From positions 2,734,001-2,798,000 of the forward strand of contig JAXBDG010000005.1 in the NCBI GenBank assembly GCA_036320915.1: a stretch of DNA of 64,000 nt, in the 5' to 3' direction. The translations under genes were made by a program, and so were the position numbers. The DNA comes from Linnemannia elongata (Eukaryota > Mortierellomycota > Mortierellomycetes > Mortierellales > Mortierellaceae). The notes beneath the pieces were generated by a model, which saw nothing but the letters and a program-made list of their open reading frames with translations, searched no databases and was not told the origin of the DNA. Positions 1-9,908 of this stretch are shown piece after piece. The stretch's first letter is position 1. Every line of letters starts with the position of its first letter.

Positions 1-949
1 GAAAGAAGTTTGTTTATTAGTGTTACCTTGACAGTGAGGTTACACAGATGTGTGTTCGTTAAATAAAAAAGGTAGTTGCCTTCTGGTAGCACCTAACCGT
101 AACATGTTGCTCCCCTTCCTTTCTTTCAAGTTTACATTGCTTTCCAGTCATATACGCAGAGAATAATGAATCGAATTCCATTGCATGAATACATTAGTCC
201 TTTAGTTGGTGGCGTAATTCCTCCTTCGTACGTACGAAAAAATGATCAAGATACCTCTCCTCGAGGATAAGATTAGTCTTTGTTATACTGTGCGAAGGAT
301 GATGCAGAGCAGTGTGAACACTGAGAGTAAGGATGTAAACTGCGAATCCGCGTACAACTGTAAAAGTGATCAGGATCTAGAGGCGGAGACAAAGAGAAAG
401 AGATAAACGGAGATAGCAACTAATGGAGAGGGAAAGGGAGGTAGAGAAATAGAGAAGGGAAAGAAAGCTCAAAGGTAATCAAGTGTTAGCCCAGAGGTAA
501 CGGGTGGAGGGTTGGGAAACAGAGCCTTCTAGTGGCAATAAAGCGTTAGCCCGCGTTGTTTAAGGGAGCAAGAGATAACCCTCTGAAGACACTAATGGAG
601 TTCGAGGTTTGGCGGAAAAGACTGTTGACTTCCAGCAGGCAGCAAGTTTACACGGGGGCAAAGTAAGTAAGAAAGGCTGAAGTGGAGCAGCATTTGGAGG
701 AAGACCGCGATGGAAGACAAAGAGGGAGCTCCCGTATTTGCCGCCGTAAACAGATGTCTGAAAGCACTCGCTGTCAAGGTCCACAATGCAATCTCGGAAT
801 TGAATAAGACGATTTGCGAGTCAGTCAATGAAGACCTGTGACAAGGCGGAAGGAGAAATACAGCTTCTAAATGCTTGGTTGCATAGTTTAATAGTCTCAC
901 AACCAGAGAATATCAATCACGGTACACACAATCATCGATTACACTGAGC
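1..949. other. no gene recognised
   Basis: AT-rich stretch with purine-rich patches (about 380-470). The short open frames on the minus strand show no family resemblance. I see no RNA gene or repeat here. Confidence 0.5.
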
Positions 950-954
950 TAAGG

Positions 955-1477
955 CGTCTCTCTGCTTTGCAGTCTCTATCCACCACTCCCTCGCTTTAGA
1001 ACAGCTCTTTGGAACACCATTGCCGCTATGATACATGGATCTCGGGCCAGTTTTTGTGGCGTGAATGTCCTTGGTTGACAACCTTCATATACCACTCCAT
1101 CGCTTTGGATAATGACTGTAGAACACCCTTGCCTCTGAGATACTGGAGAGTGAGGTTGTTCTGAGCGTCCGCGTGTCCTTTGTTAGCTGCCTTCTGAAAT
1201 CATTATGTGGATCACCCTCGCAAATGTAATACACTGTACCAATGCAGAGCTCGGACCTGGTGTTTCCTTGACCAGCGGCCTTTATGAACCATGTCAGGAC
1301 AACCCAGAAATCTCTAGGAACAACCCTGCCACGTTTGTACATGAGGCCTAGGTTGTATTGGGCCGCGGCATCGCCTCGATTGGCTTTTGGAGGAGAGTGC
1401 TCTGGCAAAATAAATTGCTCCATCTTTTCCGACACGTAAAATTTATCCATGGTCCTTTGGTAACGAGAGGCATTCAA
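955..1477 (-). pseudogene. Sel1-like repeat protein relic, frameshifted
   Basis: The minus-strand frame from 1477 encodes a Sel1-type (TPR-like) repeat: an AAAQYNLGLMYKRGRVVPRD-like segment, then a WFIKAAGQGN segment. This fits the family pattern of YNLG.MY..G.GV..D...A..W..KAA.QG. After about 1205 the Sel1 pattern continues in a different frame (ADAQNNLTLQYLRGKGV, then AMEWYMKVVNQGH). After about 1030 it continues in yet another frame (MYHSGNGVPKSCSKAREWW). At least two frameshifts therefore separate three consecutive repeats, so I call it a decayed gene. Sel1 proteins are usually protein-interaction scaffolds. No start region or further domains are visible. Confidence 0.6.
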
Positions 1478-1676
1478 GTGATTTGAGATGCATAGAGATG
1501 GAGTTTTGACATATGCAAAAGAATGAAATAGTTAATAGATGAACAGGTTACACAAGAACGCATACGTTATGTGAATTAGACGCATCACGATCGGAATCTA
1601 AATTTAGTTGTCATACCTTGCTGTAGTACATGAATGAGCATACGAGACTTACGATGAATATGTTTTAATTGGTAAC

Positions 1677-2065
1677 AGGACTATCAATTACCGTATGGGA
1701 CTGACAAGCGTTTTCCCTTTAGGTTGTTTAATGAGCTTCGAGCTCCCATGCAAAGCGGCGGGGCTAATATTTTAAGTTTGCCGTATGAGACTGACTAACG
1801 GTTTCCGAACTTCGGGCTTCCACACAACGCGGCGGATCTAATATAATTTAAGTGGCAATAGGACTGTCGACTGTCGACTGTCGACTCTCGTATGAGACTG
1901 ACTAGCGTTTTCCTTTACGTCGTTTAATGAACTTCGAGCTTCCACACAAAGCGGCGGGTCTAGTATAATTTAAGTGGCTACTGGACTGTCGATCGACGTA
2001 TGAGACTGCCTAACGTTTTTTTTGGGTCGTGTAACAGAGTTCGAGCTTTTACGCGCGAAGCAGAG
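1677..2065. repeat. tandem array of about 80-115 bp units upstream of a secreted-protein gene
   Basis: Four diverged copies follow each other. Each contains CGTATGAGACTGAC, a GTTTTCC-type run, TTTAATGA, CTTCGAGCTTCCACAC, AAAGCGGCGGG and (except the last) TCTAATATAATTTAAG. Copies begin near 1677, 1782, 1888 and 1998. The second has an internal deletion. Between copies two and three the motif GTCGACT is itself repeated. The array ends about 80 bp before the TATA element of the secreted-protein gene, so it lies in that gene's promoter region. Confidence 0.7.
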
Positions 2066-2145
2066 GGTTCACTCTATTTGTTTACACTCGCCAGCAAACA
2101 ATGATATGCTTACTGGTGGTGAGTACCTTGTCGGGCACCAACAAG

Positions 2146-2153
2146 TATATATA
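2146..2153 (+). promoter_or_regulatory. TATA-like element of the secreted-protein gene
   Basis: TATATATA sits about 240 bp before the chosen ATG at 2393. A GTAAGT at 2245 and a TTTTAG ending at 2348 could bound a 5'-UTR intron of about 104 nt, which would explain the long distance. Confidence 0.45.
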
Positions 2154-2392
2154 GTAGGAGTTGGCCTTTCGAAAAGGAGACAATCATCAGCTCTTCCACT
2201 CTTCCTCAACCAGCTCTACAAACTTTTAAAACTTCATCGAAAAAGTAAGTTTTCTACTCGCCCACCCTGATAACAGATCAGAACTTCTGCATCCGATATA
2301 TTCATGCCCACACACACACTGCGTGAACCACTTCGGAATTGATTTTAGAGATACTTATATATATATCCTTCGATAACGCCTATTTAGATACA

Positions 2393-2764
2393 ATGACTCG
2401 CTTGTACATTGCTCTTGCCTTGATGGCTTTGATGGCCGTTGTTAACGCTGCCACGACCTACAACTTCCATTTCTGCTCCGATTCGCCCTGCAAGAATTAC
2501 AGGGCTCAGGGCCCTACCTACAACTGCGGTAGCAAGAATGGATACAAGTACTATATCCGCCCCGGCACTGGTGATGCGTACACCTCCCAGAAGTGGAGAA
2601 GCACTGTTGCCATGAACGACGGGTTCGAGAAATGCTGCCTCAAGGGACGCAAGTACGCTTGCAGCAACAAGAAGGCCGGTGGTGTTAACTGGCAGTTCGT
2701 CCAGTCTTGGATCTCTACTGGCGGCGAAGTTGCATCCAGCGTCGGCTCGTTCGTCGGAAAGTAG
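2393..2764 (+). CDS. small secreted cysteine-rich protein
   Basis: Predicted protein of 123 residues. I start at the ATG at 2393, not the upstream in-frame ATG at 2339, because it places a signal peptide (MTRLYIALALMALMAVVNA) at the N-terminus. The mature part of about 104 residues has six cysteines in the order C, C, C, CC, C, which allows three disulfides. It is basic, tyrosine-rich and glycine-rich, with no membrane segment after the signal. I recognise no family. Secreted candidate effectors and antimicrobial-type proteins of fungi look like this, but that is only an analogy. Neighbours are a promoter-proximal tandem array upstream and repeat-rich DNA downstream. Confidence 0.75.
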   Translation: MTRLYIALALMALMAVVNAATTYNFHFCSDSPCKNYRAQGPTYNCGSKNGYKYYIRPGTGDAYTSQKWRSTVAMNDGFEKCCLKGRKYACSNKKAGGVNWQFVQSWISTGGEVASSVGSFVGK

Positions 2765-3115
2765 ACACAACACTTTAGAGCTTAGACTATTTCACAAAGA
2801 CCTATAAACTATTGCAAGGTGCAGCTTGCAAGGTCTTTACCTGTGAGTCTTCAAGCGACCGTCTCATACTCCACTAAAACATCTATCGCCTTGACTATAC
2901 TTATTCGAAGCATTTATAAAAGCACGACTTGTACGAAACGCTTTGAAGATTTGTATGTATGTATGATATTGCAAACTTTGACTATTGAGCAAGTCGATCA
3001 GTTCATGTTCAATCGATATCAAACCACTACCATTCCATGCCATTTGGAATTTAGAAAGCGTTGCCGTTGAGCGAACATGCATACCATGTCAGCCTCATCG
3101 TTCGCGGTCAAAGAG

Positions 3116-3158
<43 letters not shown>

Positions 3159-3644
3159 GGGAATATCTCGATCAATATCGGTTGGATGCATGTCTGCTCT
3201 TCGGATTCAGCTTCTCCAGGGTCGGTTACGTTAGTGAAAGCAAGAACTGCAGCGATAACGCGTGATTCCATACCCTCTGTCGCGAATAACAACAGATTGT
3301 TGTTATCATGGGAAAAAAAATATCACATGCGTTTTATAAAGTCGTCTTTTCTTTAAGGTGGCACTCCAGACATGATAATGGCCCTGGTCAAGAAAACTTA
3401 CCGTATAGATCGATGTTGACGAGTAAAAAGGGTTGTCATTTTTTTTTTTTAGACTTTTTCTCCTTTCTTCAAGCTGGTGAGGGAAAGGGGTGATCCCATT
3501 AAGCGTTCCCATTCAACACAGGTGAGCGTATAGGAGCCTCACTTGGTCAGCCTCACATTAAACCCGGGTGCCAGGCATAGATTGAACAGCTCTTAAACGG
3601 CGCCCAGAAATAAGAAAAAAGGAAAAGAGAAAGGGCGACAAGAT
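2765..3644. other. intergenic, with a TG microsatellite
   Basis: No gene recognised. A (TG)n run of about 20 units lies at about 3117-3156. Short open frames through it are repeat artefacts. Confidence 0.6.
3117..3156. repeat. (TG)n microsatellite
   Basis: Uninterrupted TG dinucleotide run. Confidence 0.95.
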
Positions 3645-3654
3645 GTTGTTTTTT

Positions 3655-4233
3655 CAAACAAATCTATAAACAATGAGCTTAATATCAGCGGATCGTAACA
3701 GCAAGGCTACCCTACTGCTTAAAATACCCCGTTCAATTAAAGTCGTCTGTAATGGATTTATCTCTGCCACTACTTGAAATTAACATTAGCAAGATCCTCA
3801 CAGAGCCTTTCTGCTTTGCAAGATCAACCCCTTGTAATATGACTCGGGGTCCGAAGGTTTAGTCACATTGACTAAAAATTGGAAAAGGCGTATCGATGTG
3901 ATCTAGTGCAGGTTCTGACCTAGAGGAGTTCGGCCATAATCCAACGGATGGTAGCTTTGGGCTATTGTCTGCTCAGGCAGGCCCAAATACCAATCATCGG
4001 ATGAACGGTTCCTCTCGTACAAAGTTCAATTACTACTGCACTAACATTCCATCAGTAGGGTAAAACTAGCCTGTCTCACGACGGTCTAAACCCCAGGTCT
4101 TGTTCCCTATTAATGAATGAACAATCCAACGCTTACTGAACTCTGCTTCAGTAGATAGAAAGGGTCAACATCGAAGGATCGAAAGCAACGTCGCTATAAA
4201 CGCTTGGCTGCCACAAGCCAGATATCCCTGTGT
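3655..4233 (-). pseudogene. 28S rRNA 3'-end fragment, copy A
   Basis: The minus strand reads as the last roughly 550 nt of nuclear large-subunit rRNA. It starts at CACAGGGATATCTGGCTTGTGG, close to the conserved CAGGGATAACTGGCTTGTGG segment. It passes through the GCTTTCGATCCTTCGATG segment (sarcin-ricin helix further on at GTACGAGAGGAAC) and ends at the 28S 3' terminus (ATTAAGC...ATAGATTTGTTTG). Many substitutions occur at positions that are invariant in functional rRNA, so it is not a working gene. About 20 nt beyond the rRNA end (AGATGTTGTT on the plus strand) are also shared with other copies. Confidence 0.9.
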
Positions 4234-5170
4234 AGAACTTTCTAGGGCTTTCTAGAACTTTGGAAATGATCGGTGGACTCTTGTTCAACAGTGAAAACTG
4301 TCGGTTGACTCTTAGCGTTACTAGCTGTCAACATTAGCTGCCTTCTGGCTGTAACTTCCTCGACTGCGTATCCTCCTCCATTGCGAGCTGGCAACTGTAT
4401 ATAACCCTTGGTCTGTGTAATAACCATCATCACTTCTTATACTATTCACTTGATCATCTTGTTTCCCTTGTCTTATCGCTTGCCATCTCACTTGTATCCT
4501 TGTCTTCTCTGTTGCTATTATAATCTCGCGCTTTTTCACTTCTTCATTTTCTTGTAACTATCATTTTCAACAGGGAATTATAAAAACGAGCGAAAATATT
4601 TAATTCGGTAATTGTATCTATTTGATGTTACATCACGTACAAATTGGATATCGCTCTATAATTATGAAGTAAAACTCGGAAGTCTACCAAAATCCCTCTG
4701 CAAATTCCATTCTAGCCACGACGATGTGCAACCCAACTATTCGATTTATGGCCACCAGCGTCTGCAATGTGTACTATCAAACTGAGACACTATCAGGGTC
4801 ATCCTTCAAACATGGCAGCAGTTTCCGCTTTTGCTAGTTATGCCCAGGAATGCACGCAACCTTCTTCATGCAATTTAGAGATTGAATTCTACTATCTTTA
4901 TAACGAATTGATAATGGTGACCATAAAAAAAAGTATACTAGGACGCGGATAAAAAAGAATAAATACTTCCATTGTCTGAAGGTTCAACAAAGTTAATTCC
5001 CTTCAATATGGTTCACCTCCCTGAGGGCCTATCTCATAAGGCAGACTGTTGTGCCCAAATTGTCGCAGTATCATAGAATGCTCATCTACTGCGCCTTCCT
5101 TAACCACGCCTTCCTTAACTGCGCCTTCACCACCCAGCTAATTCGCCCTCCTCAATCATGCCCTCTGAAC
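4234..5170. other. no gene recognised
   Basis: Low-complexity pyrimidine-rich sequence at about 4380-4560, partly resembling the leader found before the F-box gene. No supportable reading frame. Confidence 0.5.
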
Positions 5171-5330
5171 ACTAGTATAAATACCGCTCTCTTTTGCATA
5201 ATAGACATCATCCGTTTCTAGCCCTTGTTCCTTATCCCTAGCATTCCCTTGCCCCTGTCCTCGTCCCTGTTTCCTTATATTCCTTGTTCATACCCTCTTG
5301 CTCTGTTGTTATTACAGCCTCGTTACAACA
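5090..5330 (+). repeat. F-box gene 5' leader, repeated at 7110-7350 and about 59200-59300
   Basis: The segments CATCATCCGTTTCTAGCCC and CTTGTTCATACCCTCTTGCT recur with substitutions at 7240-7350 as CATTATCCGTGTCTAGCC and CTTGTTCATAACCGCTTGCT. A weaker copy is near 59270. This is a duplicated promoter/leader segment. Confidence 0.55.
5176..5183 (+). promoter_or_regulatory. TATA box of the F-box/LRR gene
   Basis: TATAAATA lies about 210 bp before the preferred ATG at 5389. It is followed by a pyrimidine-rich leader. Confidence 0.55.
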
Positions 5331-5388
5331 TCATTATCGCCATCTCGCCTTCATCCCCCCTGCCATTTTAGCCACAGTCTTAATCTTC

Positions 5389-6984
5389 ATGTCTAAGCTA
5401 TTCCGGACACCTCCTCTCGATCTACATGAGATTCGCTCAATCATTGCTGGCAATCTTAATGTTAAGGACCTCGCATCCTGTGCGCGAGTGAATAAGGATT
5501 GGAACGACTCATTTACACCGTCACTCTACAAATCTGTCGTGTTGTCAAAACCTATCATTAACACGGATCTTTTCAAGAAAAACAAGTACCATATACGTAG
5601 CCTCACTATAACGAGATCAGCTTTCGACGCCTTACCAGATAGTTCCATACAAGAAGTAATTTCTAGTATTATGGTCCTCCCGGAGATAGTTACTCTGAGC
5701 TGGGGATCCAACACTCTGGATATCAAAAGAGTTAGGACGCTCTCTGAGGCACTCAAGACCAACTCGACTCTAACAACTTTGAACGTGAGGAACAACTCAA
5801 TCAAATTACAAGGAGCGCAGGCGTTGTCTGAGGCACTCAAGATCAACTCGACCCTGACCACTTTGGGCTTGAGAGAAAACTCGATCGGACAAAATGGAGC
5901 CCAAGCGCTATCCGAGGCACTCAAGGCTAACTCGAATCTCACCACGTTGGAACTGTACCGCAATTCGATCGGAGACAACGGAGCTCAGGCGCTGTCTGAA
6001 GCACTCAAGACCAACTCGACTCTGGCCACTTTGGAATTGCATGGCAACTCGATCGGAGACGACGGAACTCAGGCGTTATCTGAAGCTCTTAAGACCAACT
6101 CAGCTCTGACCACTTTGCTCTTGGCGGAAAACGTGATCGAAGGCAATGGATCTGTTGCGCTGTCTGAGGCACTCAAGACCAACTCAACTCTGACCACTCT
6201 GGATTTGAGAGGCAACTCAATCGAACCCAACGGAGTTCAGGGGCTGTCCGAGGCACTCAAGACCAACTCGACCCTAATAACTTTAGGATTAGGGGACAAT
6301 TTGATCGGAGACAACGGAGCTCAGGTACTGTCTGAGGCACTCAAGGCCAACTCGACCCTGTCCACTTTGGAGCTGAGGGGTAACTTAATCGGAGACAATG
6401 GAGCTCAGGCGCTGTCTGAGGCGCTCAAGACCAACTCGGCTCTGGCCATTTTGGAACTGTACCGCAATTCGATCGGAGACAACGGAGCTCTGGCGCTGTC
6501 TGAAGCACTCAGGGTCAACTTGACTCTAACCACTTTGAAGTTGTGGGGCAATTCGATCGGAGACAACGGAGCTCAGGCGCTGTCTGAAGCGCTCAGGGCC
6601 AACTCGACTCTCACCACTTTGGACTTGTCGAACAACTCAATCGGATCCAATGGAGCTCAGGGGCTGTCTGAAGCACTCAAGACCAACTCGACTCTGACCA
6701 CCTTGGACTTATCGAACAACTCGATCGGACCCAACGGAGCCCAGGCGTTGTCTATAACACTCAAGACCAACTTGACTCTAATCACTTTGAAGTTGTGGGG
6801 CAACTCGATCGGAGACAATGGAGCTCAGGCGTTATCTGAAGCGCTCAAGACCAACTTGACTCTGGCCACTTTAGACTTGTCGAACAACTCGATCGGATAC
6901 AATGGAACTCAGGCGTTATCTGAAGCACTCAGGACTAACTCGACGGTGACCGTAATGGGCGTACGAGGTTTAAAAACCCCTTAG
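5389..6984 (+). CDS. F-box protein with 14 near-identical leucine-rich repeats
   Basis: From the ATG at 5389 the protein has 531 residues; an upstream in-frame ATG at 5284 would add 35. I prefer 5389 because it directly precedes an F-box-like segment (PPLDLHEIRSIIAGNLNVKD, then LASCARVNKDW). F-box proteins of this type recruit substrates to SCF ubiquitin ligases. From 5740 to 6915 there are 14 repeats of exactly 28 residues (84 bp) with the core LSEALKTNSTLTTLDL..NSI..NGAQA, plus a partial fifteenth. This is the ribonuclease-inhibitor type of LRR. Repeats are very similar at DNA level, which suggests recent expansion or gene conversion. No intron is visible. The substrate is unknown. Confidence 0.85.
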   Translation: MSKLFRTPPLDLHEIRSIIAGNLNVKDLASCARVNKDWNDSFTPSLYKSVVLSKPIINTDLFKKNKYHIRSLTITRSAFDALPDSSIQEVISSIMVLPEIVTLSWGSNTLDIKRVRTLSEALKTNSTLTTLNVRNNSIKLQGAQALSEALKINSTLTTLGLRENSIGQNGAQALSEALKANSNLTTLELYRNSIGDNGAQALSEALKTNSTLATLELHGNSIGDDGTQALSEALKTNSALTTLLLAENVIEGNGSVALSEALKTNSTLTTLDLRGNSIEPNGVQGLSEALKTNSTLITLGLGDNLIGDNGAQVLSEALKANSTLSTLELRGNLIGDNGAQALSEALKTNSALAILELYRNSIGDNGALALSEALRVNLTLTTLKLWGNSIGDNGAQALSEALRANSTLTTLDLSNNSIGSNGAQGLSEALKTNSTLTTLDLSNNSIGPNGAQALSITLKTNLTLITLKLWGNSIGDNGAQALSEALKTNLTLATLDLSNNSIGYNGTQALSEALRTNSTVTVMGVRGLKTP

Positions 6985-7109
6985 ACAAAATAAAAACACC
7001 CGACATATACGTCGCCGTACTGGAACGATGTAGACACGGTGTATATACAAAATGGGAAGCACGGTAGCTCTTGTATTCTTTGCTCTTTTTCAGGGACCGT
7101 AATAGTATC

Positions 7110-7350
7110 CTAGGCTGTTCTACTGCCTTCACCTACGCCCCCATCTGCGGCCTCAAGAACATCCATTCCATCTACCTCGCCTCCATCCCTTCCAGCTACG
7201 CCCTCAATCTGATATCCTTGCCTTTATGTACAATAAACATTATCCGTGTCTAGCCTTTCCTCCTTGAACCCTGTACCATCCTGCCTCATTTTGCCTTGTC
7301 TCGGTCTATTCCCTTGTTCATAACCGCTTGCTCTGCTCCACTTTTACGGA
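7110..7350 (+). repeat. orphan copy of the F-box 5' leader
   Basis: It resembles 5090-5330, the leader of the preceding F-box gene, but no F-box coding sequence follows. It looks like the remnant of a tandem duplication whose coding part was lost. Confidence 0.5.
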
Positions 7351-7629
7351 TGATTTGCTGACCATCATCTTTGTGTGTGGGCGTCGAGCGAAACTAGTGT
7401 TTATCAAAGAGCAATAAAACAACAACCTCTATCAACTGCAGGTGCAACGACCGTCTGCTCAACTGCTTTCGGACTTCCTGATTTTGCAAAAAAACGTTAA
7501 CGCTCATAGACACATCATATTCAGGTACTCGTCACACTGGACTCATTACACTCCTTAAATACGGCTAATATTCATGTGAGTGAACAAAGCATCACAGCGC
7601 GACCTCGAATTTTCCTAGAAGTAGGGGAG
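7351..7629. other. no gene recognised
   Basis: No supportable frame or RNA gene. Confidence 0.5.
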
Positions 7630-7702
7630 AAAGAGCCGACATCGAAGGATCAAAAATCAATGTCGCCATGAATGCTAGGTTCCCACAAGGAAGTCATCCC
7701 TG
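7630..7702 (-). pseudogene. 28S rRNA fragment, copy B0 (short)
   Basis: On the minus strand this is only about the first 70 nt of the repeated 28S segment, from the ATGACTTCCTTGTGGGAACC equivalent of the GATAACTGGCTTGTGG block to the GATGTCGGCTCTTT block. It keeps the same rRNA-5' end as the longer copies and is truncated on the rRNA-3' side. Confidence 0.7.
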
Positions 7703-7826
7703 GTCAAGGCACAGCACCCGTTGTATAACAACGATACGAGGTATTTGACCCTAAAATTGATTGATAGCCCTTAAACTCAATACGAACAGTCAAAAATAAA
7801 TGGATTAAAGAGGAAATGTTGTTCTC

Positions 7827-8340
7827 TCGAACAAATCTAGTCTTAGTATTTAACCTAAGACTGTAATGATAATAATCGAACAAATCTATAGAACAATGGG
7901 CTTAATCTCAGCAGATCGTAGCAACAAAGCAACTCTACTGCTTACAATACCCCGTTCGATTAAGGTCGTCTGCAATGGATTTATCTCGAGCCATATTTGA
8001 GATTAACATTAGTGGGAAACCTTACAAAGACTTTCTTCCCTGCAAGATGACCTACGTAGTGTGATTCAGGATCTGAAGATCTATTCGTATTCAACTAAAA
8101 ATCGGAAAAGGCGGTAATCGTCGCGTTCTAGCACGGGTTCTGACTTAGAGGCGTTCAGCCATAACCTAACGGATAGTAGCTTCGGGCCATTGCGACGGTC
8201 TAAACCCGGCTCACGTTCCCTATTAGTGGGTGAACGATCCAACGCTTACTGAATTCTGCTTCAGTATGATAGAAAGAGCCGACATCGAAGGGTCAAAAAG
8301 CAACGTCGCTATGAATGCTTGGCTGCCACAAGCCAGTTAC
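7827..8340 (-). pseudogene. 28S rRNA 3'-end fragment, copy B, with insertion and deletion
   Basis: Minus-strand 28S 3' region from GTAACTGGCTTGTGGC to the rRNA 3' terminus. Roughly 110 nt are missing between the TTCGGGCCATTG and CGACGGTCTAAACC blocks (plus-strand reading). Near the rRNA 3' end a small palindromic insert is flanked by a 13-bp duplication (7827-7839 and 7876-7888). Clearly non-functional. Confidence 0.88.
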
Positions 8341-8480
8341 TAAAGAATGTAGTTCGCCATGGTGCCTTTAGCATGGAGTGATAAGATGACGTGCTGCAAC
8401 CAAAATGAGTGCTAAAGTTGCTTTTATCCAAGAGTGGGCAGTAAAGACAAAGCGTTTCTTTTATTGCAGTGTTGTCCACA

Positions 8481-9173
8481 TCAGAAACGAGTGCTAACAT
8501 CGAATTCGTTGAAATGGGTCAGCATTAAAAGAGGGTGATTCTCAAATCGAGTGCTAAAATCGCTGACATTGAATTCGTTGAAAAAGGATGGCTTTGAAAT
8601 AGGGTGGTTCTCAACTCGAGAACATTTCTGAGGGTCGAATGCGAGGATATTGTCGGTGATAGTTACGATCTTGTCCTGCATACACTGCCAGATGTCGGTA
8701 TGGGTCTCCTGAGCGCAAGATAGACCGGCTGGGTCAACTTTGATCAAGAGCTCGTCGTGCTCAGATTTGAACAACACTATATCAATGTTCGCAGAAACAT
8801 TGAGTTTCGAAAGAAAGGAGCCCGTCTTCCTGGTGATCGCGTAAACAAAATACACACCAATATCGCCATTAGTGGTGTTACTCAATGGTGTTGCTTTGGT
8901 AAAAGCGCTGGTTTTGTTCGCTGCTGCCGTGGTTCTGGTGGAGAAGCTGATATCCGTGTTGGGAAATTTTATGCCATAGCCGAAGGACCTCGATGTCGCG
9001 ATACTGAATTCTTCTTTGTCGGTGTAGGTGATGTTTTGGTTTCGATGGAGAGTATTGACTTTCTTGAGCAGGAAATCAAACGATAGAGCACAGGGGTGAT
9101 TGCGTGAGATTTGAGTAAGAGCTAGGTTGGAAAAAACACCCTGCGTCTGGTTGTTCGTTTTAGGATAAGGCAT
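8481..9173 (-). CDS. hypothetical protein, 230 residues
   Basis: A single open frame with no recognised family, no signal peptide and no membrane segment. It is rich in Thr, Asn, Phe and Ile. The C-terminal roughly 50 residues contain a duplicated unit (VENHPISKPSFFNEFNVS and FENHPLLMLTHFNEFDVS), which matches a DNA-level direct repeat at 8495-8630. The frame ends within that repeat, so the C-terminus may be truncated or replaced. It lies between two 28S fragments. It could be a real lineage-specific gene or a relic that is open by chance. Confidence 0.4.
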   Translation of the reverse strand: MPYPKTNNQTQGVFSNLALTQISRNHPCALSFDFLLKKVNTLHRNQNITYTDKEEFSIATSRSFGYGIKFPNTDISFSTRTTAAANKTSAFTKATPLSNTTNGDIGVYFVYAITRKTGSFLSKLNVSANIDIVLFKSEHDELLIKVDPAGLSCAQETHTDIWQCMQDKIVTITDNILAFDPQKCSRVENHPISKPSFFNEFNVSDFSTRFENHPLLMLTHFNEFDVSTRF

Positions 9174-9554
9174 TGCTAATTTGAGTTGATAGCGTCAGAA
9201 GTAAAAACAGGCTAGTTATGAGTAACCATCACTACTTCCAGTCATGACAGCGAAGGTCCATAATATCTATCATCTTACAAGACTCCAAATGCAGGTCTGT
9301 TTGGGAAATTGTGCAGGTGTTCTTGTGAGTTCTCCCGTATCGGTGCAGGATGATGGGGAGGATAGGTAGTAACGATGTCGGGAATGCAGGCGTAGTAAGA
9401 AGGGTAGTATTGACTTTTCTCAGTGTTGGGATGAGATGGGTGAAATGTTAATGAAAGATGAGGAATGTAGGAAAACCATTGGCGTGCTATAAAGGAAAGA
9501 TGGTAAGTGTCCCGTACCAGTATGCTTCTACGATCACGTGATAATATCAGCATA

Positions 9555-9814
9555 TTCCTGCGTCCCTTAATCTTTTTTTAGCATCACCCTTTTGATATTT
9601 TTCTAGTGTCCCTTGATCTTTTCTCACTGTCCCTTGATGTTGGCCTTTGGTGTTGTCCCTTGACGTTGTCCTTTGATTCTTCTCAATTTTTGTGTCCCTG
9701 CCCTTAACCTTTCTTTCTGTCCCCTTTGCGCTTGTTTATTTGGCGTCTTTCCCCCCTCCCTCCTCTTTTGATATTTATTCCGTCTCTATTTATCTTTTTT
9801 ATGCCATTGTCCTT
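9555..9814. repeat. degenerate CCCTTGATNTT-type repeat
   Basis: Many imperfect reiterations of (T)CCCTTGAT(C/G)TT or TCCTTTGAT, interleaved with T/C-rich spacers. Similar runs occur at about 9940-10070 and 21035-21165, also next to 28S fragments. Confidence 0.55.
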
Positions 9815-9908
9815 TGAATTCTGATTCAGCGTGATAGGAAGAGCTGACATCGAAGAATCAAAAAGTAATGTCGCTATGAATACTTGGCTACCACAAGTCA
9901 GTTATCCC
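9815..9908 (-). pseudogene. 28S rRNA fragment, copy C (short)
   Basis: Minus strand from GGGATAACTGACTTGTGG to the GCTGAATCAGAATTC block, about 94 nt. The rRNA-5' end is shared with the other copies; the rRNA-3' side is truncated. Confidence 0.8.

Noticed and set aside
3655..4233. A functional 28S rRNA gene
   Set aside because: Only the last part of 28S is present and universally conserved positions are mutated.
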